A stretch of DNA of 64,000 nucleotides from contig JAYMFD010001271.1 in the NCBI GenBank assembly GCA_035771175.1, positions 2,356,001 to 2,420,000 on the forward strand, written 5' to 3'. The notes under the pieces were generated by a model. It worked only from the letters and a program-made list of their open reading frames with translations, was not told the DNA's origin and searched no databases. Source of the stretch: Paratinospora sagittata (Eukaryota > Streptophyta > Magnoliopsida > Ranunculales > Menispermaceae). Position numbers and translations under genes: made by a program. Shown here in pieces: positions 22,942 to 36,970 of this stretch. Numbering within the stretch: position 1 is the first letter of the stretch; each line of letters begins with the position of its first letter.

Positions 22942-24113
22942 AGTTCTTCTTTTTATCCCTTTTGTGCTGAGATTTTACGAAGCAATTCATTGTTTTAAAC
23001 TGTAAGTATATGAAGTGTTCTCAGTAAGAGAACACAACACATCACCTATATTCTTTCTCTGAGAGCTACAACTAATCATCAAGAACACATCAAATTATAG
23101 CTATAAAAGTCAACAAAGATCAAGCTCTAAGAACGAAGCCATATCTTAATGCTAATGCATTGGTTCAATCATAGGTGTGTAGGGTAATCTCTCGATCAAT
23201 CTCAGCACGAAAACTTTCTAAATTGCAAAGTCTTCAATTTCACTTGGATTTGGTATTTGATTTTGACAAAATATTTTCTAAAAGGTTTTAATCATAATTT
23301 CAATGAGTTTTGAATGATTTAAAAGTGTTTCGAGTCAATGGAATGGTTCTTAAGTGTTAAAATATTAATTTTTCCAAAATCGGGCTATCCACCACTTTGC
23401 CAAAATCTTACAAAAGGGAATCGCGCACTATCAGTGTTGATAGCACGCTGATAGGCTTGAATAATCAAAAATCAATTTTTTTGGAAAATTGCATTCAGCG
23501 CACTATCCCTTTTGATAACTTGCTATAAAGTAGTTACCGTGATCTTTCGATTTTTACTAAAATGTTCAATAGCATGCTATAGGGAGATTGCACGCTAACG
23601 GAAAGTGCAAAAAACTCGAGCTCTTGGGAATGTGTATATCGACTTACAATAGCCCGCTATAAGTCATTAGTGCGCATGATACACAACCCAATAGCATGCT
23701 ATCCAAGTTTGAGTTTGAAATCTCACATTTCTAACAAGAAAAACGTAGGCCCTTTCCCTTACTGGATTTTTCCATTTCTTACACAGTTTTGACGGGGAAT
23801 CGTAACTGAAATATTCTCCACAAAAACATGGATGATGCCCATTGTTTCGCGCGGCCAAAACAACTTTATATTAAACAATGTTTTGAAATCAAATCATTTC
23901 CTACTCTCTTGCTGTTTAACCTGCAATTGCTAATTTAGTAAAACACTCATTGTCTAATTTTCAAAGATACAACACACACGATTTCAGCAAGTTAGACTGA
24001 GCTTTCCAAAGAGTATTTCAAAAGAAGAAAGTCGTGATTCTTGCATTGCCAATAAATGCTTCGGGCCGAATCAAAGTTCGAAACTGTCTTGAAGATAACT
24101 TCATTGTTTAACA
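22942..24113 (+). repeat. Monomer 21, type I
   Basis: 1,172 bp. Private 'gtttcgagtc' near 23,330 and 'aaagttcgaaac' near 24,078. Confidence 0.94.
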
Positions 24114-25272
24114 AGTTCTTCTTTTTATCCCTTTTGTGCTGAGATTTTACGAAGCAATTCATTGTTTTAAACTGTAAGTATATGAAGTGTTCTCAGTAAG
24201 AGAACACTATTCTTTCTCTGAGAGCTACAACAAATCATCAAGAACACATCAAATTATAGCTATAAAAGTCAACAAAGATCAAGCTCTAAGAACGAAGACA
24301 TATCTTAATGCTAATGCATTAGTTCAATCATAGGTGTGTAGGGTAACCTCTCGATCAATCTCAGCACGAAAACTTTCTAAATTGCAAAGTCTTCAATTTC
24401 ACTTGGATTTGGTATTTGATTTTGACAAAATATTTTCTAAAAGGTTTTAATCATAATTTCAATGAGTTTTGAATGATTTAAAAGTGTTTTGAGTCAATGG
24501 AATGGTTCTTAAGTGTTAAAATATTAATTTTTCCAAAATCGGGCTATCCACCACTTTGCCAAAATCTTACAAAAGGGAATCGCGCACTATCAGTGTTGAT
24601 AGCACGCTGATAGGCTTGTATAATCAAAAATCAATTTTTTTGGAAAATTGCATTCAGCGCACTATCCCTTTTGATAACTTGCTATAAAGTAGTTACTGTG
24701 ATCTTTCGATTTTTACTAAAATGTTCAATAGCATGCTATAGGGAGATTGCACGCTAACGGAAAGTGCAAAAAACTCGAGCTCTTGGGAATGTGTATATCG
24801 ACTTACAATAGCCCGCTATAAGTCATTAGTGCGCATGATACACAACCCAATAGCATGCTATCCAAGTTTGGGTTTGAAATCTCACATTTCTAACAAGAAA
24901 AACGTAGGCCCTTTCCCTTACTGGATTTTTCCATTTCTTACACAGTTTTCACGGGGAATCGTAACTGAAATATTCTCCACAAAAACATGGATGGTGCCCA
25001 TTGTTTCGCGCGGCCAAAACAACTTTATATTAAACAATGTTTTGAAATCAAATCATTTCCTACTCTCTTGCTGTTTAACCTGCAATTGCTAATTTAATAA
25101 AACACTCATTGTCTAATTTTCAAAGATACAACACACACGATTTCAGCAAGTTAGACTGAGCTTTCCAAAGAGTATTTCAAAAGAAGAAAGTCGTGATTCT
25201 TGCATTGCCAATAAATGCTTCGGCCCGAATCAAAGTTGGAAACTGTCTTGAAGATAACTTCATTGTTTAACA
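24114..25272 (+). repeat. Monomer 22, type J
   Basis: 1,159 bp with the 13-bp head deletion. Private 'gtttgggttt' near 24,868. Confidence 0.94.
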
Positions 25273-26437
25273 AGTTCTTCTTTTTATCCCTTTTGTGGTG
25301 AGATTTTAAGAAGCAATTCATTGTTTTAAACTGTAAGTATATGAAGTGTTCTCAGTAAGAGAACACAACACATCACCTATATTCTTTCTTTGAGACCTAC
25401 AACAAATCATCAAGAACACATCAAATTATAGCTATAAAAGTCAACATAGATCAAGCTCTAAGAACGAATACATATCTTAATGCTAATGCATTAGTTCAAT
25501 CTTAGGTGTGTAGGCTAACCTCTCGATCAATCTCAGCACGAAAACTTTCTAAATTGCAAAGTCTTCAATTTCACTTGGATTTGGTATTTGATTTTGACAA
25601 AATATTTTCTAAAAGGTTTTAATCATAATTTCAATGAGTTTTGAATGATTTAAAAGTGTTTTGAGTCAATGGAATGGTTCTTAAGTGTTAAAATATTAAT
25701 TTTTCCAAAATCGGGCTATCCACCATTTTGCCAAAATCTTACAAATGGTAATCGCGCATTATCAGTGTTGATAGCACGCTGATAGGCTTGAATAATCAAA
25801 AATCAATTTTTTTGGAAAATTGCGTTCAGCGCACTATCCCTTTTGATAACTTGCTATAAAGTAGTTACCGTGATCTTTCGATTTTTACTAATGGCGTGCT
25901 ATAGGTCTCGATTGCACGCTAACGGAAAGTGGAAAAAAATCGAGCTCTTCGGTATGTGTATATCGACTTACAATAGCCCGCTATAAGTCATTAGTGTGCA
26001 TGATACACAACCCAATAGCATGCTGTCCAAGTTTGAGTTAGAAATCTTACATTTCTTACAAGAAAAACGTAGGCCCTTTCCCTTACTCGATTTTTCCATT
26101 TCTTACACAGTTTTGACGGAGAATCGTAACTGAAATATTCTCCACTAAGACATGGATGATGCCCATTGTTTCGCGCGGCCAAAACAACTTTAGATTAAAC
26201 AATGTTTTGGAATCAAATCATTTCCTACTCTCTTGCTCTTTAACCTGCAATTGCTAATTTAATAAAACACTCATTGTCTAATTTTCAAAGATACAACACA
26301 CACGATTTCAGCAAGTTAGACTGAGCTTTCTAAAGAGTATTTCAAAAGAAGAAAGTCGTGATTCTTGCATTCCCAATAAATGCTTCGACCCGAATCAAAG
26401 TTGGAAACTGTCTCGAAGATAACTTCATTGTTTAACA
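25273..26437 (+). repeat. Monomer 23, three-part hybrid: K-like head, B middle, A tail (family 2 to family 1 switch)
   Basis: 1,165 bp. Head has K features ('tttgagacc', 'acaacaaatc'). The middle is B ('ccaccattttgcc', 'gcgcattatc', 'gcgttcagcg', 'cttgctataaag'). The right part is A ('ctcttcggta', 'ttttggaatc'). Switches lie in about 25,450-25,720 and 25,860-25,948. Private tail 'cattcccaat' and 'gtctcgaag'. Confidence 0.88.
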
Positions 26438-27603
26438 AGTTCTTCATTTTATCCCTTTTGTGCTGAGATTTTAAGAAGCAATTCATTGTTTTAAACTGTA
26501 AGTATATGAAGTGTTCTCAGTAAGAGAACACAACACATCACCTATATTCTTTCTCTAAGAGCTACAACTAATCATCAAGAACACATCAAATTATAGCTAT
26601 AAAAGTCAACAAAGATCAAGCTCTAAGAACGAATACATATCTTAATGCTAATGCATTAGTTCAATCTTAGGTGTGTAGGCTAACCTCTCGATCAATCTCA
26701 GCACGAAAACTTTCTAAATTGCAAAGTCTTCAATTTCACTTGGATTTGGTATTTGATTTTGACAAAATATTTTCTAAAAGGTTTTAATCATAATTTCAAT
26801 GAGTTTTGAATGATTTAAAAGTATTTTGAGTCAATGGAATGGTTCTTAAGTGTTAAAATATTAATTTTTCCAAAATCGGGCTATCCACCATTTTGCCAAA
26901 ATCTTACAAATGGTAATCGCGCATTATCAGTGTTGATAGCACGCTGATAGGCTTGAATAATCAAAAATCAATTTTTTTGGAAAATTGCGTTCAGCGCACT
27001 ATCCCTTTTGATAACTTGCTATAAAGTAGTTACCGTGATCTTTCGATTTTTACTAATGGCGTGCTATAGGTCTCGATTGCACGCTAACGGAAAGTGGAAA
27101 AAAATCGAGCTCTTGGGTATGCGTATATCGACTTACAATAGCCCGCTATAAGTCATTAGGGTGCATGCTACACAACCTAATAGCATGTTATCCAAGTTTG
27201 AGTTAGAAATCTCACATTTCTAAAGAGAAAAACGCAGGCCCTTTCCCTTGCTCGATTTTTCTATTCCTTGCACAGTTTTGACGTGGAATCGTAACTGAAA
27301 TATTCTCCACTAACACATGGATGATGCCCATTGTTTCGCACGGCCAAAACAACTTTAGATTAAACAATGTTTTGAATTCAAATCATTTCCTACTCTCTTG
27401 CTGTTTAACCTGCAATTGCAAATTTAATAAAACACACATTGTCTAATTTTTTAAAGATACAACACACACGATTTCAGCAAGTTAGACTGAGCTTTCCAAA
27501 GAGTATTTCAAAAGAAGAAAGTTGTGATTCTTGCATTGCCAATAAATGCTTCGGCCCGAATCAAAGTTGGAAACTGTCTTGAAGATAACTTCAATGTTTA
27601 ACA
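26438..27603 (+). repeat. Monomer 24, type B
   Basis: 1,166 bp, standard B. Private 'agtattttgag' near 26,822. Confidence 0.95.
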
Positions 27604-28775
27604 AGTTCTTCTTTTTATCCCTTTTGTGCTGAGATTTTATGAAGCAATTCATTGTTTTAAACTGTAAGTATATGAAGTGTTCTCAGTAAGAGAACACAAC
27701 ACATCACCTATATTCTTTTTCTGAGAGCTACAACTAATCATCAAGAACACATCAAATTATAGCTATAAAAGTCAACAAAGATCAAGCTCTAAGAACGAAG
27801 CCATATCTTAATGCTAACGCATTAGTTTAATCTTAGGTGTGTAGGGTAACCTCTCGATCAATATCAGCACGAAAACTTTCTAAATTGCAAAGTCTTCAAT
27901 CTCACTTGGATTTGGTATTTGATTTTGACAAAATATTTTCTAAAAGGTTTTAATCATAATTTCAATGAGTTTTGAATGATTTAAAAGTGTTTTGAGTCAA
28001 TGGAATGGTTCTTCAGTGTTAAAATATTAATTTTTCCAAAATCGGGCTATCCACCACTTTGCCAAAATCTTACAAAAGGGAATCGCGCACTATCAGTGTT
28101 GATAGCACGCTGATAGGCTTGAATAATCAAAAATCAATTTTTTTGGAAAATTGCATTCAGCGCACTATCCCTTTTGATAACTTGCTATAAAGTAGTTACC
28201 GTGATCTTTCGATTTTTACTAAAATGTTCAATAGCATGCTATAGGGAAATTGCACGCTAACGGAAAGTGCAAAAAACTCGAGCTCTTGGGAATGTGTATA
28301 TCGACTTACAATAGCCCGCTATAAGTCATTAGTGCGCATGATACACAACCCAATAGCATGCTATCCAAGTTTGAGTTTGAAATCTCACATTTCTAACAAG
28401 AAAAACGTAGGCCCTTTCCCTTACTGGATTTTTCCATTTCTTACACAGTTTTGACGGGGAATCGTAACTGAAATATTCTCCACAAAAACATGGATGATGC
28501 CCATTGTTTCGCGCGGCCAAAACAACTTTATATTAAACAATGTTTTGAAATCAAATCATTTCCTACTCTCTTGCTGTTTAACCTGCAATTGCTAATTTAA
28601 TAAAACACTCATTGTCTAATTTTCAAAGATACAACACACACGATTTCAGCAAGTTAGACTGAGCTTTCCAAAGAGTATTTCAAAAGAAGAAAGTCGTGAT
28701 TCTTGCATTGCCAATAAATGCTTCGGCCCGAATCAAAGTTGGAAACTGTCTTGAAGATAACTTCATTGTTTAACA
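27604..28775 (+). repeat. Monomer 25, C-head/D-tail hybrid
   Basis: 1,172 bp. C through 'cttcagtgtt' (28,020), then D from 'aaaatcttacaaaaggga' (about 28,068). The join therefore lies within roughly 50 bp, and one monomer length is lost from the HOR. Private 'atagggaaattg'. Confidence 0.92.
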
Positions 28776-29946
28776 AGTTCTTCTTTTTATCCCTTTTGTG
28801 CTGAGATTTTAAGAAGCAATTCATTGTTTTAAACTGTAAGTATATGAAGTGTTCTCAGTAAGAGAACACAACACATCACCTATATTCTTTCTCTGAGAGC
28901 TACAACAAATCATCAAGAACACATCAAATTATAGCTATAAAAGTCAACAAAGATCAAGCTCTAAGAACGAAGCCATATCTTAATGCTAATGCATTGGTTC
29001 AATCATAGGTGTGTAGGGTAATCTCTCGATCAATCTCAGCACGAAAACTTTCTAAATTGCAAAGTCTTCAATTTCACTTGGATTTGGTATTTGATTTTGA
29101 CAAAATATTTTCTAAAAGGTTTTAATCATAATTTCAATGAGTTTTGAATGATTTAAAAGTGTTTTGAGTCAATGGAATGGTTCTTAAGTGTTAAAATATT
29201 AATTTTTCCAAAATCGGGCTATCCACCACTTTGCCAAAATCTTACAAAATGTAATCGCGCACTATCAGTGTTGATAGCACGCTGATAGGCTTGAATAATC
29301 AAAAATCAATTTTTTTGGAAAATTGCCTTCAGCGCACTATCCCTTTTGATAACTCGCTATAAAGTAGTTACCGTGATCTTTCGATTTTTACTAAAATGTT
29401 CAATAGCATGCTATAGGGAGATTGCACGCTAACGGAAAGTGCAAAAAACTCGAGCTCTTGGGTATGTGTATATCGACTTACAATAGCCCGCTATAAGTCA
29501 TTAGTGCGCATGATACAAAACCCAATAGCATGCTATCCAAGTTTGAGTTAGAAATCTCACATTTCTAACAAGAAAAACGTAGGCCCTTTCCCTTACTCGA
29601 TTTTTCCATTTCTTACACAGTTTTGACAGGGAATCGTAATGAAATATTCTCCACTAAGACATGGATGATGCCCATTGTTTCGCGCGGCCAAAACAACTTT
29701 AGATTAAACAATGTTTTGAATTTAAATCATTTCCTACTCTCTTGCTGTTTAAACTGCAATTGCTGATTTAATAAAATACAAATTGTCTAATTTTTAAAGA
29801 TACAACACACACGATTTCAGCAAGTTAGACTGAGCTTTCCAAAGAGTATTTCAAAAGAAGAAAGTCGTGATTCTTGCATTGACAATAAAGGCTTCGGCCC
29901 GAATCAAAGTTGGAAACTGTCTTGAAGATAACTTCATTGTTTAACA
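28776..29946 (+). repeat. Monomer 26, type E
   Basis: 1,171 bp with the single-base loss 'cgtaatgaaa'. It has 'ctcttgggta' where the other E copies have 'ctctttggta'. Confidence 0.95.
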
Positions 29947-31111
29947 AGTTCTTCTTTTTATCCCTTTTGTGCTGAGATTTTAAGAAGCAATTCATTGTTT
30001 TAAACTGTAAGTATATGAAGTGTTCTCAGTAAGAGAACACAACACATCACCTATATTCTTTCTTTGAGGGCTACAACTAATCATCAAGAACACATCAAAT
30101 TATAGCTATAAAAGTCAACATAGATCAAGCTCTAAGAACGAATACATATCTTAATGCTAATGCATTAGTTCAATCTTAGGTGTGTAGGCTAACCTCTCGA
30201 TCAATCTCAGCACGAAAACTTTCGAAATTGCAAAGTCTTCAATTTCACTTGGATTTGGTATTTGATTTTGACAAAATATTTTCTAAAATGTTTTAATCAT
30301 AATTTCAATGAGTTTTGAATGATTTAAAAGTGTTTTGAGTCAATGGAATGGTTCTTAAGTGTTAAAATATTATTTTTTCCAAAATCGGGCTATCCACCAC
30401 TTTGCCAAAATCTTACAAATGGTAATCGCGCACTATCAGTGTTGATAGCACGCTGATAGGCTTGAATAATTAAAAATTAATTTTTTTGGAAAATTGCCTT
30501 CAGCGCACTATCCCTGTTGATAACTCGCTATAAAGTAGTTACCGTGATCTTTCGATTTTTACTAATGGCGTGCTATAGGTCTCGATTGCACGCTAACGGA
30601 AAGTGGAAAAAAATCGAGCTCTTCGGTATGTGTATATCGACTTACAATAGCCCGCTATAAGTCATTAGTGTGCATGATACACAACCCAATAGCATGCTGT
30701 CCAAGTTTGAGTTAGAAATCTTACATTTCTTACAAGAAAAACGTAGGCCCTTTCCCTTACTCGATTTTTCCATTTCTTACACAGTTTTGACGGAGAATCG
30801 TAACTGAAATATTCTCCACAAAGACATGGATGATGCCCATTGTTTCGCGCGGCCAAAACAACTTTAGATTAAACAATGTTTTGGAATCAAATCATTTCCT
30901 ACACTCTTGCTCTTTAACCTGCAATTGCTAATTTAATAAAACACTCATTGTCTAATTTTCAAAGATACAACACACACGATTTCAGCAAGTTAGACTGAGC
31001 TTTCTAAAGAGTATTTCAAAAGAAGAAAGTCGTGATTCTTGCATTACCAATAAATGCTTCGACCCGAATCAAAGTTGGAAACTGTCTTGAAGATAACTTC
31101 ATTGTTTAACA
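29947..31111 (+). repeat. Monomer 27, type A
   Basis: 1,165 bp. Private 'ccacaaagac' near 30,818 and 'cctacactc' near 30,900. Confidence 0.95.
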
Positions 31112-32280
31112 AGTTCTTCATTTTATCCCTTTTGTGCTGAGATTTTAAGAAGCAATTCATTGTTTTAAACTGTAAGTATATGAAGTGTTCTCAGTAAGAG
31201 AACACAACACATCACCTATATTCTTTCTCTAAGAGCTACAACTAATCATCAAGAACACATCAAATTATAGCTATAAAAGTCAACAAAGATCAAGCTCTAA
31301 GAACGAATACATATCTTAATGCTAATGCATTAGTTCAATCTTAGGTGTGTAGGCTAACCTCTCGATCAATCTCAGCACGAAAACTTTCTAAATTGCAAAG
31401 TCTTCAATTTCACTTGGATTTGGTATTTGATTTTGACAAAATATTTTCTAAAAGGTTTTAATCATAATTTCAATGAGTTTTGAATGATTTAAAAGTGTTT
31501 TGAGTCAATGGAATGGTTCTTAAGTGTTAAAATATTAATTTTTCCAAAATCGGGCTATCCACCATTTTGCCAAAATCTTACAAATGGTAATCGCGCATTA
31601 TCAGTGTTGATAGCACGCTGATAGGCTTGAATAATCAAAAATCAATTTTTTTGGAAAATTGCGTTCAGCGCACTATCCCTTTTGATAACTTGCTATAAAG
31701 TAGTTACCGTGATCTTTCGATTTTTACTAATGGCGTGCTATAGGTCTCGATTGCACGCTAACGGAAAGTGGAAAAAAATCGAGCTCTTGGGTATGCGTAT
31801 ATCGACTTACAATAGCCCGCTATAAGTCATTAGGGTGCATGCTACACAACCTAATAGCATGTTATCCAAGTTTGAGTTAGAAATCTCACATTTCTAAAGA
31901 GAAAAACGCAGGCCCTTTCCCTTGCTCGATTTTTCTATTCCTTGCACAGTTTTGACGTGGAATCGTAACTGAAATATTCTCCACTAACACATGGATGATG
32001 CCCATTGTTTCGCACGGCCAAAACAACTTTAGATTAAACAATGTTTTGAATTCAAATCATTTCCTACTCTCTTGCTGTTTAACCTGCAATTGCAAATTTA
32101 ATAAAACACACATTGTCTAATTTTTTAAAGATACAACAACACACACGATTTCAGCAAGTTAGACTGAGCTTTCCAAAGAGTATTTCAAAAGAAGAAAGTT
32201 GTGATTCTTGCATTGCCAATAAATGCTTCGGCCCGAATCAAAGTTGGAAACTGTCTTGAAGATAACTTCAATGTTTAACA
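31112..32280 (+). repeat. Monomer 28, type B with 3-bp insertion
   Basis: 1,169 bp. An additional 'aca' in 'acaacaacacacac' (32,133-32,145) is the whole excess over other B copies and looks like replication slippage. Confidence 0.95.
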
Positions 32281-33462
32281 AGTTCTTCTTTTTATCCCTT
32301 TTGTACTGAGATTTTATGAAGCAATTCATTGTTTTAAACTGTAAGTATATGAAGTGTTCTCAGTAAGAGAACACAACACATCACCTATATTCTTTTTCTG
32401 AGAGCTACAACTAATCATCAAGAACACATCAAATTATAGCTATAAAAGTCAACAAAGATCAAGCTCTAAGAACGAAGCCATATCTTAATGCTAACGCATT
32501 AGTTTAATCTTAGGTGTGTAGGGTAACCTCTCGATCAATATCAGCACGAAAACTTTCTAAATTGCAAAGTCTTCAATCTCACTTGGATTTGGTATTTGAT
32601 TTTGACAAAATATTTTCTAAAAGGTTTTAATCATAATTTCAATGAGTTTTGAATGATTTAAAAGTGTTTTGAGTCAATGGAATGGTTCTTCAGTGTTAAA
32701 ATATTAATTTTTCCAAAATCGGGCTATCCACCACTTTGCCAAAATTTTACAAAAGGTAATCGCGCACTATCAGTGTTGATAGCACGGTGATAGGCTTGAA
32801 TAATCAAAAATCAATTTTTTTGGAAAATTGCCTTAAGCGCGCTATCCCTCGCTATCCCTTTTGATAACTCGCTATAAAGTAGTTACCGTGATCTTTCGAT
32901 TTTTACTAAAATGTTCAATAGCATGCTATAGGGAGATTGCACGCTAACGGAAAGTGCAAAAAACTCGAGCTCTTGGGTATGTGTATATCGACTTACAATA
33001 GCCCGCTATAAGTCATTAGTGCGCATGATACACAACCCAATAGCATGCTATCCAAGTTTGTGTTAGAAATCTCACATTTCTAACAAGAAAAATGTAGGCC
33101 CTTTCCCTTACTCGATTTTTCCATTTCTTACACAGTTTTGACGGGGAATCGTAACTGAAATATTCTCCACTAAGACATGGATGATGCCAATTGTTTCGCG
33201 CGGCCAAAACAACTTTAGATTAAACAATGTTTTGAAATCAAATCATTTCCTACTCTCTTGCTGTTTAACCTGCAATTGCTAATTTAATAAAACACTCATT
33301 GTCTAATTTTCAAAGATACAACACACACGATTTCAGCAAGTTAGACTGAGCTTTCCAAAGAGTGTTTCAAAAAAAGAGAGTCGTGATTTTTGCATTGTCA
33401 ATAAATGCTTCGACCCGAATCAAAGTTGGAAACTGTCTTGAAGATAACTTCATTGTTTAACA
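32281..33462 (+). repeat. Monomer 29, type C
   Basis: 1,182 bp, standard C with the 10-bp tandem duplication and 'gcacggtgat'. Confidence 0.95.
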
Positions 33463-34634
33463 AGTTCTTCTTTTTATCCCTTTTGTGCTGAGATTTTACG
33501 AAGCAATTCATTGTTTTAAACTGTAAGTATATGAAGTGTTCTCAGTAAGAGAACACAACACATCACCTATATTCTTTCTCTGAGAGCTACAACTAATCAT
33601 CAAGAACACATCAAATTATAGCTATAAAAGTCAACAAAGATCAAGCTCTAAGAACGAAGCCATATCTTAATGCTAATGCATTGGTTCAATCATAGGTGTG
33701 TAGGGTAATCTCTCGATCAATCTCAGCACGAAAACTTTCTAAATTGCAAAGTCTTCAATTTCACTTGGATTTGGTATTTGATTTTGACAAAATATTTTCT
33801 AAAAGGTTTTAATCATAATTTCAATGAGTTTTGAATGATTTAAAAGTGTTTTGAGTCAATGGAATGGTTCTTAAGTGTTAAAATAATAATTTTTCCAAAA
33901 TCGGGCTATCCACAACTTTGCCAAAATCTTACAAAAGGGAATCGCGCACTATCAGTGTTGATAGCACGCTGATAGGCTTGAATAATCAAAAATCAATTTT
34001 TTTGGAAAATTGCATTCAGCGCACTATCCCTTTTGATAACTTGCTATAAAGTAGTTACCGTGATCTTTCGATTTTTACTAAAATGTTCAATAGCATGCTA
34101 TAGGGAGATTGCACGCTAACGGAAAGTGCAAAAAACTCGAGCTCTTGGGAATGTGTATATCGACTTACAATAGCCCGCTATAAGTCATTAGTGCGCATGA
34201 TACACAACCCAATAGCATGCTATCCAAGTTTGAGTTTGAAATCTCACATTTCTAACAAGAAAAACGTAGGCCCTTTCCCTTACTGGATTTTTCCATTTCT
34301 TACACAGTTTTGACGGGGAATCGTAACTGAAATATTCTCCACAAAAACATGGATGGTGCCCATTGTTTCGCGCGGCCAAAACAACTTTATATTAAACAAT
34401 GTTTTGAAATCAAATCATTTCCTACTCTCTTGCTGTTTAACCTGCAATTGCTAATTTAATAAAACACTCATTGTCTAATTTTCAAAGATACAGCACACAC
34501 GATTTCAGCAAGTTAGACTGAGCTTTCCAAAGAGTATTTCAAAAGAAGAAAGTCGTGATTCTTGCATTGCCAATAAATGCTTCGGCCCGAATCAAAGTTG
34601 GAAACTGTCTTGAAGATAACTTCATTGTTTAACA
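33463..34634 (+). repeat. Monomer 30, type D with the G variant
   Basis: 1,172 bp. Unlike D copies 4, 9 and 34 it reads 'gttttgacgg'. Private 'tccacaact' near 33,911 and 'acagcacac' near 34,491. It keeps 'aataataat' as in monomers 4 and 34. Confidence 0.94.
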
Positions 34635-35805
34635 AGTTCTTCTTTTTATCCCTTTTGTGCTGAGATTTTAAGAAGCAATTCATTGTTTTAAACTGTAAGT
34701 ATATGAAGTGTTCTCAGTAAGAGAACACAACACATCACCTATATTCTTTCTCTGAGAGCTACAACAAATCATCAAGAACACATCAAATTATAGCTATAAA
34801 AGTCAACAAAGATCAAGCTCTAAGAACGAAGCCATATCTTAATGCTAATGCATTGGTTCAATCATAGGTGTGTAGGGTAATCTCTCGATCAATCTCAGCA
34901 CGAAAACTTTCTAAATTGCAAAGTCTTCAATTTCACTTGGATTTGGTATTTGATTTTGACAAAATATTTTCTAAAAGGTTTTAATCATAATTTCAATGAG
35001 TTTTGAATGATTTAAAAGTGTTTTGAGTCAATGGAATGGTTCTTAAGTGTTAAAATATTAATTTTTCCAAAATCGGGCTATCCACCACTTTGCCAAAATC
35101 TTACAAAATGTAATCGCGCACTATCAGTGTTGATAGCACGCTGATAGGCTTGAATAATCAAAAATCAATTTTTTTGGAAAATTGCCTTCAGCGCACTATC
35201 CCTTTTGATAACTCGCTGTAAAGTAGTTACCGTGATCTTTCGATTTTTACTAAAATGTTCAATAGCATGCTATAGGGAGATTGCACGCTAACGGAAAGTG
35301 CAAAAAACTCGAGCTCTTTGGTATGTGTATATCGACTTACAATAGCCCGCTATAAGTCATTAGTGCGCATGATACAAAACCCAATAGCATGCTATCCAAG
35401 TTTGAGTTAGAAATCTCACATTTCTAACAAGAAAAACGTAGGCCCTTTCCCTTACTCGATTTTTCCATTTCTTTCACAGTTTTGACAGGGAATCGTAATG
35501 AAATATTCTCCACTAAGACATGGATGATGCCCATTGTTTCGCGCGGCCAAAACAACTTTAGATTAAACAATGTTTTGAATTTAAATCATTTCCTACTCTC
35601 TTGCTGTTTAAACTGCAATTGCTGATTTAATAAAATACAAATTGTCTAATTTTTAAAGATACAACACACACGATTTCAGCAAGTTAGACTGAGCTTTCCA
35701 AAGAGTATTTCAAAAGAAGAAAGTCGTGATTCTTGCATTGACAATAAAGGCTTCGGCCCGAATCAAAGTTGGAAACTGTCTTGAAGATAACTTCATTGTT
35801 TAACA
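34635..35805 (+). repeat. Monomer 31, type E
   Basis: 1,171 bp. Private 'cgctgtaaag' near 35,217 and 'ttctttcacag' near 35,471. Confidence 0.95.
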
Positions 35806-36970
35806 AGTTCTTCTTTTTATCCCTTTTGTGCTGAGATTTTAAGAAGCAATTCATTGTTTTAAACTGTAAGTATATGAAGTGTTCTCAGTAAGAGAACACA
35901 ACACATCACCTATATTCTTTCTTTGAGGGCTACAACTAATCATCAAGAACACATCAAATTATAGCTATAAAAGTCAACATAGATCAAGCTCTAAGAACGA
36001 ATACATATCTTAATGCTAATGCATTAGTTCAATCTTAGGTGTGTAGGCTAACCTCTCGATCAATCTCAGCACGAAAACTTTCGAAATTGCAAAGTCTTCA
36101 ATGTCACTTGGATTTGGTATTTGATTTTGACAAAATATTTTCTAAAATGTTTTAATCATAATTTCAATGAGTTTTGAATGATTTAAAAGTGTTTTGAGTC
36201 AATGGAATGGTTCTTAAGTGTTAAAATATTATTTTTTCCAAAATCGGGCTATCCACCACTTTGCCAAAATCTTACAAATGGTAATCGCGCACTATCAGTG
36301 TTGATAGCACGCTGATAGGCTTGAATAATTAAAAATTAATTTTTTTGGAAAATTGCCTTCAGCGCACTATCCCTGTTGATAACTCGCTATAAAGTAGTTA
36401 CCGTGATCTTTCGATTTTTACTAATGGCGTGCTATAGGTCTCGATTGCACGCTAACGGAAAGTGGAAAAAAATCGAGCTCTTCGGTATGTGTATATCGAC
36501 TTACAATAGCCCGCTATAAGTCATTAGTGTGCATGATACACAACCCAATAGCATGCTGTCCAAGTTTGAGTTAGAAATCTTACATTTCTTACAAGAAAAA
36601 CGTAGGCCCTTTCCCTTACTCGATTTTTCCATTTCTTACACAGTTTTGACGGAGAATCGTAACTGAAATATTCTCCACTAAGACATGGATGATGCCCATT
36701 GTTTCGCGCGGCCAAAACAACTTTAGATTAAACAATGTTTTGGAATCAAATCATTTCCTACTCTCTTGCTCTTTAACCTGCAATTGCTAATTTAATAAAA
36801 CACTCATTGTCTAATTTTCAAAGATACAACACACACGATTTCAGCAAGTTAGACTGAGCTTTCTAAAGAGTATTTCAAAAGAAGAAAGTCGTGATTCTTG
36901 CATTACCAATAAATGCTTCGACCCGAATCAAAGTTGGAAACTGTCTTGAAGATAACTTCATTGTTTAACA
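35806..36970 (+). repeat. Monomer 32, type A
   Basis: 1,165 bp. Private 'caatgtcac' near 36,103. Confidence 0.95.

Larger units (their letters stand above)
19422..25272 (+). repeat. Family-2 HOR, five-monomer form (K slot-H-G-I-J)
   Basis: Monomers I/K, H, G, I and J make a unit of 5,851 bp. The preceding H-G-I-J run (14817-19421) has the same order, and landmarks in the two H monomers (15460 and 21311) are 5,851 bp apart. This looks like the ancestral length of family 2. Confidence 0.85.
29947..35805 (+). repeat. Family-1 HOR, full five-monomer copy in the second block
   Basis: Types A-B-C-D-E in order, 5,859 bp. The 3-bp excess over the left-hand copies is explained by an extra 'aca' in the B monomer near 32,134. 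It matches the first unit of the window at an offset of 29,946-29,949 bp. Confidence 0.93.
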
